DNA of 8,418 nucleotides from Gemmatimonadota bacterium (GTDB lineage: Bacteria; Gemmatimonadota; Gemmatimonadetes; Gemmatimonadales; GWC2-71-9): contig JAOUDR010000099.1 of the NCBI GenBank assembly GCA_029859185.1, forward strand, positions 1 to 8,418. The letters run 5' to 3'. Of the stretch, positions 6,650 through 8,418 are shown piece by piece (positions within the stretch are counted from its first letter, which is position 1; the number at the start of each line of letters is the position of its first letter). The translations under genes were made by a program, and so were the position numbers. The notes below the pieces were generated by a model. It was not told the origin of the DNA, did no database searches, and was given only the letters and a program-made list of their open reading frames with translations.

Positions 6650-7456
6650 ATGTCCGCCGACGCCGTTGCCCTTTTGCTCCCCGGTATGTCGCTCAATGCG
6701 ACGATCTTCCCGGACCTGTCGATGCCCACGATCGCGCCGGCGTTCAGCCAGTTCGCGCCCGCGGCCCGCGGGATGAGTCCGTATGTCGAGCAGGTCACCG
6801 CGCTGACCGCTGCCCCGCCGTGGACGGACGCGCGGTATCGGATCGTGGTGGCGCACAGTTTCGGTGGGATGTTGGCACTCGCCTGGCTGCTTGCCAGGCC
6901 CGAGCGCGCCGGGCAGGTGCATGGATTGGTACTCGCCGGCACCACGGCCGGGCCGATGTTCGACGTAGTGCGACTGCGCGTGGCCTGGTGGCGGGACCAC
7001 GCGCTGCGGATCGGGATCCACCCGGTGCTCCCGTTCTGGAACAACGCCCGGGTGACGCGCGGATTGCATCGGCTGCTGAACGGTCGCGCCGGGAACGGGC
7101 CGATCGACTTCCGCACGCTCCCCCACCACGACGACATCCGGGTGGGGCTGGCCGGGTGGTCCGCCACCCGATGGGAGGCGCGGCGCGCCTTCCGCAGTGC
7201 CATGGACGGCTTCGACGTGCGGGACCGGCTGCCGGAGATTGCCGTTCCCACCATCGTGCTCCACGGAACGCGGGACTGCTATTTCACGGAGCACACCGCC
7301 CGATCGCTGTCGGACGGACTTCCAGCAGGGGAGCTGCGCGTGATCCCGGAGGCCGGGCACGTCCTGCCGTTGACCCACGGCGGCGCGGTGGTCGAAGCCG
7401 TCACCGACCTCCTGACCACGGCGCGTCAACCATCGGCGGCCCCGTCCTCGGTGTGA
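6650..7456 (+). CDS. Alpha/beta-hydrolase fold protein, substrate unknown
   Basis: The 268-residue protein has a canonical alpha/beta-hydrolase layout and is probably a cytoplasmic esterase or related hydrolase. An early strand with the oxyanion-hole-type motif LLLPGMS (about 9-15) is followed by the nucleophile elbow VAHSFGG with Ser70. Here Ala replaces the first Gly of the usual G-x-S-x-G. A helical cap-like region rich in Trp and Arg spans about 104-180. The acid is Asp209 in VLHGTRDCYF, and the base is His237 in PEAGHVLPL. No signal peptide or membrane segment is seen. I chose ATG at 6650. The frame is open back to GTG 6584, but those 22 codons look like non-coding control DNA and lack a ribosome site. 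The gene is divergent from the TetR-efflux operon and shares its control region, so co-regulation is possible. The 3' end overlaps the convergent neighbour by 31 bp. Confidence 0.85.
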   Translation: MSADAVALLLPGMSLNATIFPDLSMPTIAPAFSQFAPAARGMSPYVEQVTALTAAPPWTDARYRIVVAHSFGGMLALAWLLARPERAGQVHGLVLAGTTAGPMFDVVRLRVAWWRDHALRIGIHPVLPFWNNARVTRGLHRLLNGRAGNGPIDFRTLPHHDDIRVGLAGWSATRWEARRAFRSAMDGFDVRDRLPEIAVPTIVLHGTRDCYFTEHTARSLSDGLPAGELRVIPEAGHVLPLTHGGAVVEAVTDLLTTARQPSAAPSSV

Positions 7457-7773
7457 ACGGCCTTCTCCGCCCGATCGATGGCCGGCCGTAGTTGCGCCAC
7501 CGACTCGCGGAGCGCCCGGAACTTGGACTGGGTGGCGCCGCCCCGCTTGGCCCCCATGCCGAGTTGGTTGGCGTAGTCCGCCATGGCACCGTAGCCCACC
7601 CCCATCAGCACTCGGCCAAGCTCCATCGCCGTGCGACTGATCTGACTGGCAAAGAGATCCTGGCCGGTCGAGGCGTACTGCTCGACGAGGTTATGCAGGC
7701 GATCCGTCTTGCGACGCGCCTGCTCGAGCAGGTCGAGTTTCTGTTGGGCCTTGGCACTGAGTTTCGATCCCAC
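7426..7773 (-). CDS. Hypothetical 115-residue helical protein of unknown function
   Basis: I do not recognise this family. The protein is small, soluble and rich in Ala, Gln, Arg, Lys and Leu. It has an N-terminal probable coiled coil (KLDLLEQARRKTDRLHNLVEQ, about 12-32), a central Gly/Met/Tyr segment (GRVLMGVGYGAMADYANQLG, about 53-72), a basic turn (AKRGG), and another amphipathic helix (KFRALRESVAQLRPAIDRAE). There is no signal peptide or membrane helix. The start is GTG at 7773, fixed by an AAGGAG ribosome site 6 nt upstream. It lies 33 nt after the ABC-2 permease stop on the same strand, so the two are probably co-transcribed. The permuted helix pattern and strong ribosome site argue for a real gene. 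A partner role for the transporter is possible but only from position. Its last 31 bp overlap the convergent hydrolase gene. Confidence 0.78.
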   Translation of the reverse strand: MGSKLSAKAQQKLDLLEQARRKTDRLHNLVEQYASTGQDLFASQISRTAMELGRVLMGVGYGAMADYANQLGMGAKRGGATQSKFRALRESVAQLRPAIDRAEKAVHTEDGAADG

Positions 7774-7779
7774 GATGAT

Positions 7780-7785
7780 CTCCTT
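7780..7785 (-). promoter_or_regulatory. Shine-Dalgarno AAGGAG that fixes the GTG start at 7773
   Basis: On the minus strand the sequence reads AAGGAG-ATCATC-GTG. The perfect anti-16S match at 6-nt spacing selects GTG as the start of the 115-residue protein. It lies in the short gap after the permease stop. Confidence 0.8.
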
Positions 7786-7806
7786 GGCGCCTTCGCGTCG
7801 TGGATG

Positions 7807-8418
7807 TCAGGTCCAGCGAAACAGCTTGACGGCCAGTAGGAAGGCGGCGACGGCCCACGCCATCATGATGCCCAGGAATCCGGCGACGGCCCCCACGCCG
7901 GCTCCATCCAACAGGACGGCCCGCAGTCCGTCGTTCAGTGCCGTGAGCGGGAGCGCCCGAATCACGGGGTGGATGGCGTCGGGGAAATGCGACCACGAGA
8001 AGAACACGCCGGAGACCACCCACATCGGCACCATCACGAAGTTCATCAGCCCGGACACGCCTTCGATGGTCTGCGCCCTGCTGGCCACCAGCAAGCCAAG
8101 CCCGGAGAACGCCAGAGCCCCAACTAGCACCACGGTGGAGAGCAGCACCAGCGAGCCGCGGATCGGCACCTCGAAGGCCAGCGCGCCAAACGCCAGCATC
8201 ACCCCGACTTCCAGGACCAGGAAGACCAGCCGGGCAAGGGCCTGGGCCAGCAGAAAGTCGCTCCGGCGCATCGGCGACGCGTGTAACCGGCGCAGCAGCT
8301 TCCCCTGACGCACGCGGACGATGCCGAACCCGATGCCCCACATCCCGGTGCCCATGATGTTGAGTCCGAGCAGGCCGGGAATCAGGAAGTCGATGTACCG
8401 GGCCCCGCGCTCCGTCAG
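7807..8418 (-). CDS. ABC-2 type transporter permease (DrrB/YhhJ-like), 5' end outside the window
   Basis: This is the membrane subunit of an ABC exporter, of the type that moves drugs, lipids or polymers across the inner membrane with a separate ATPase. The last 203 residues are present, and the frame stays open to base 8418. The visible part starts LTERGARYIDFLIPGLLGLN and continues with GTGMWGIGFGIVRVRQGK, LLRRLHASPMRRSDFLLAQ, and about five hydrophobic segments. The conserved order of ABC-2 permeases is present: the PG loop, a cytoplasmic R/K-rich turn with the [AT]SPM motif, TM helices, a PMWVVSGVFFSWSHFPD loop and the final LPLTALNDGLRAVLLDG re-entrant region. It ends in KLFRWT. ATG at 8355 is internal to conserved sequence and is not the start. 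The ATP-binding subunit is expected upstream, beyond the right edge. Substrate cannot be inferred. Confidence 0.92.
   Translation of the reverse strand: MTERGARYIDFLIPGLLGLNIMGTGMWGIGFGIVRVRQGKLLRRLHASPMRRSDFLLAQALARLVFLVLEVGVMLAFGALAFEVPIRGSLVLLSTVVLVGALAFSGLGLLVASRAQTIEGVSGLMNFVMVPMWVVSGVFFSWSHFPDAIHPVIRALPLTALNDGLRAVLLDGAGVGAVAGFLGIMMAWAVAAFLLAVKLFRWT

Noticed and set aside
6563..7429. Long minus-strand frame opposite the hydrolase
   Set aside because: Composition is Arg/Pro/Gly/His-rich without motifs, whereas the plus frame has the complete catalytic triad. It would also cover the operator region.
7774..7806. Intrinsic terminator between the permease and the 115-residue gene
   Set aside because: The 33-nt gap holds a ribosome site but no stable hairpin followed by a U-run.

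Overview
The window is G+C-rich DNA (about two-thirds G+C by eye) from a Gram-negative bacterium. It carries a complete tripartite efflux set with a TolC-type outer-membrane channel. The RND pump has features I associate from memory with large AcrB-like pumps of Bacteroidota and relatives: an extra hydrophobic segment between TM6 and TM7, and an aromatic-rich loop before TM12. With the high G+C, this makes Gemmatimonadota or a similar lineage a reasonable but unproven guess.

Positions 1-6496 hold one minus-strand operon in the order TetR-family regulator, TolC-like outer-membrane channel, HlyD/AcrA-type membrane-fusion lipoprotein, RND inner-membrane pump. Each junction is a 4-nt stop/start overlap, although the membrane-fusion start is ambiguous. 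The pump runs off the left edge and lacks only its last residues. The four genes look like a self-regulated drug or amphiphile efflux unit: the pump takes substrate from the membrane or periplasm, the adaptor couples it to the channel, and the regulator presumably represses the operon until ligand binds.

Positions 6497-6649 are a divergent control region. They contain three tandem 14-bp units, each starting with the palindrome GTTAAC, with nested dyads. This is a strong candidate operator for the TetR protein. A weak promoter for the efflux operon overlaps the first unit. A TATTATTAT element sits so close to the divergent hydrolase ATG that this gene may be read from a leaderless mRNA.

Positions 6650-7456 encode, on the plus strand, an alpha/beta-hydrolase with a visible Ser-Asp-His triad. 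Its 3' end overlaps by 31 bp the convergent end of a minus-strand 115-residue protein of unknown function (7426-7773). That gene follows, 33 nt downstream, the 3' end of an ABC-2 type export permease (7807-8418), which enters from the right edge.

Most of the window is a recognisable efflux locus. I see no CRISPR array, rRNA, tRNA, insertion sequence or convincing intrinsic terminator. The most unusual items are the operator array, the RND proton-relay and insertion variants, the cysteine cluster in the regulator, and the unrecognised 115-residue protein. I do not find evidence of a wholly new system.
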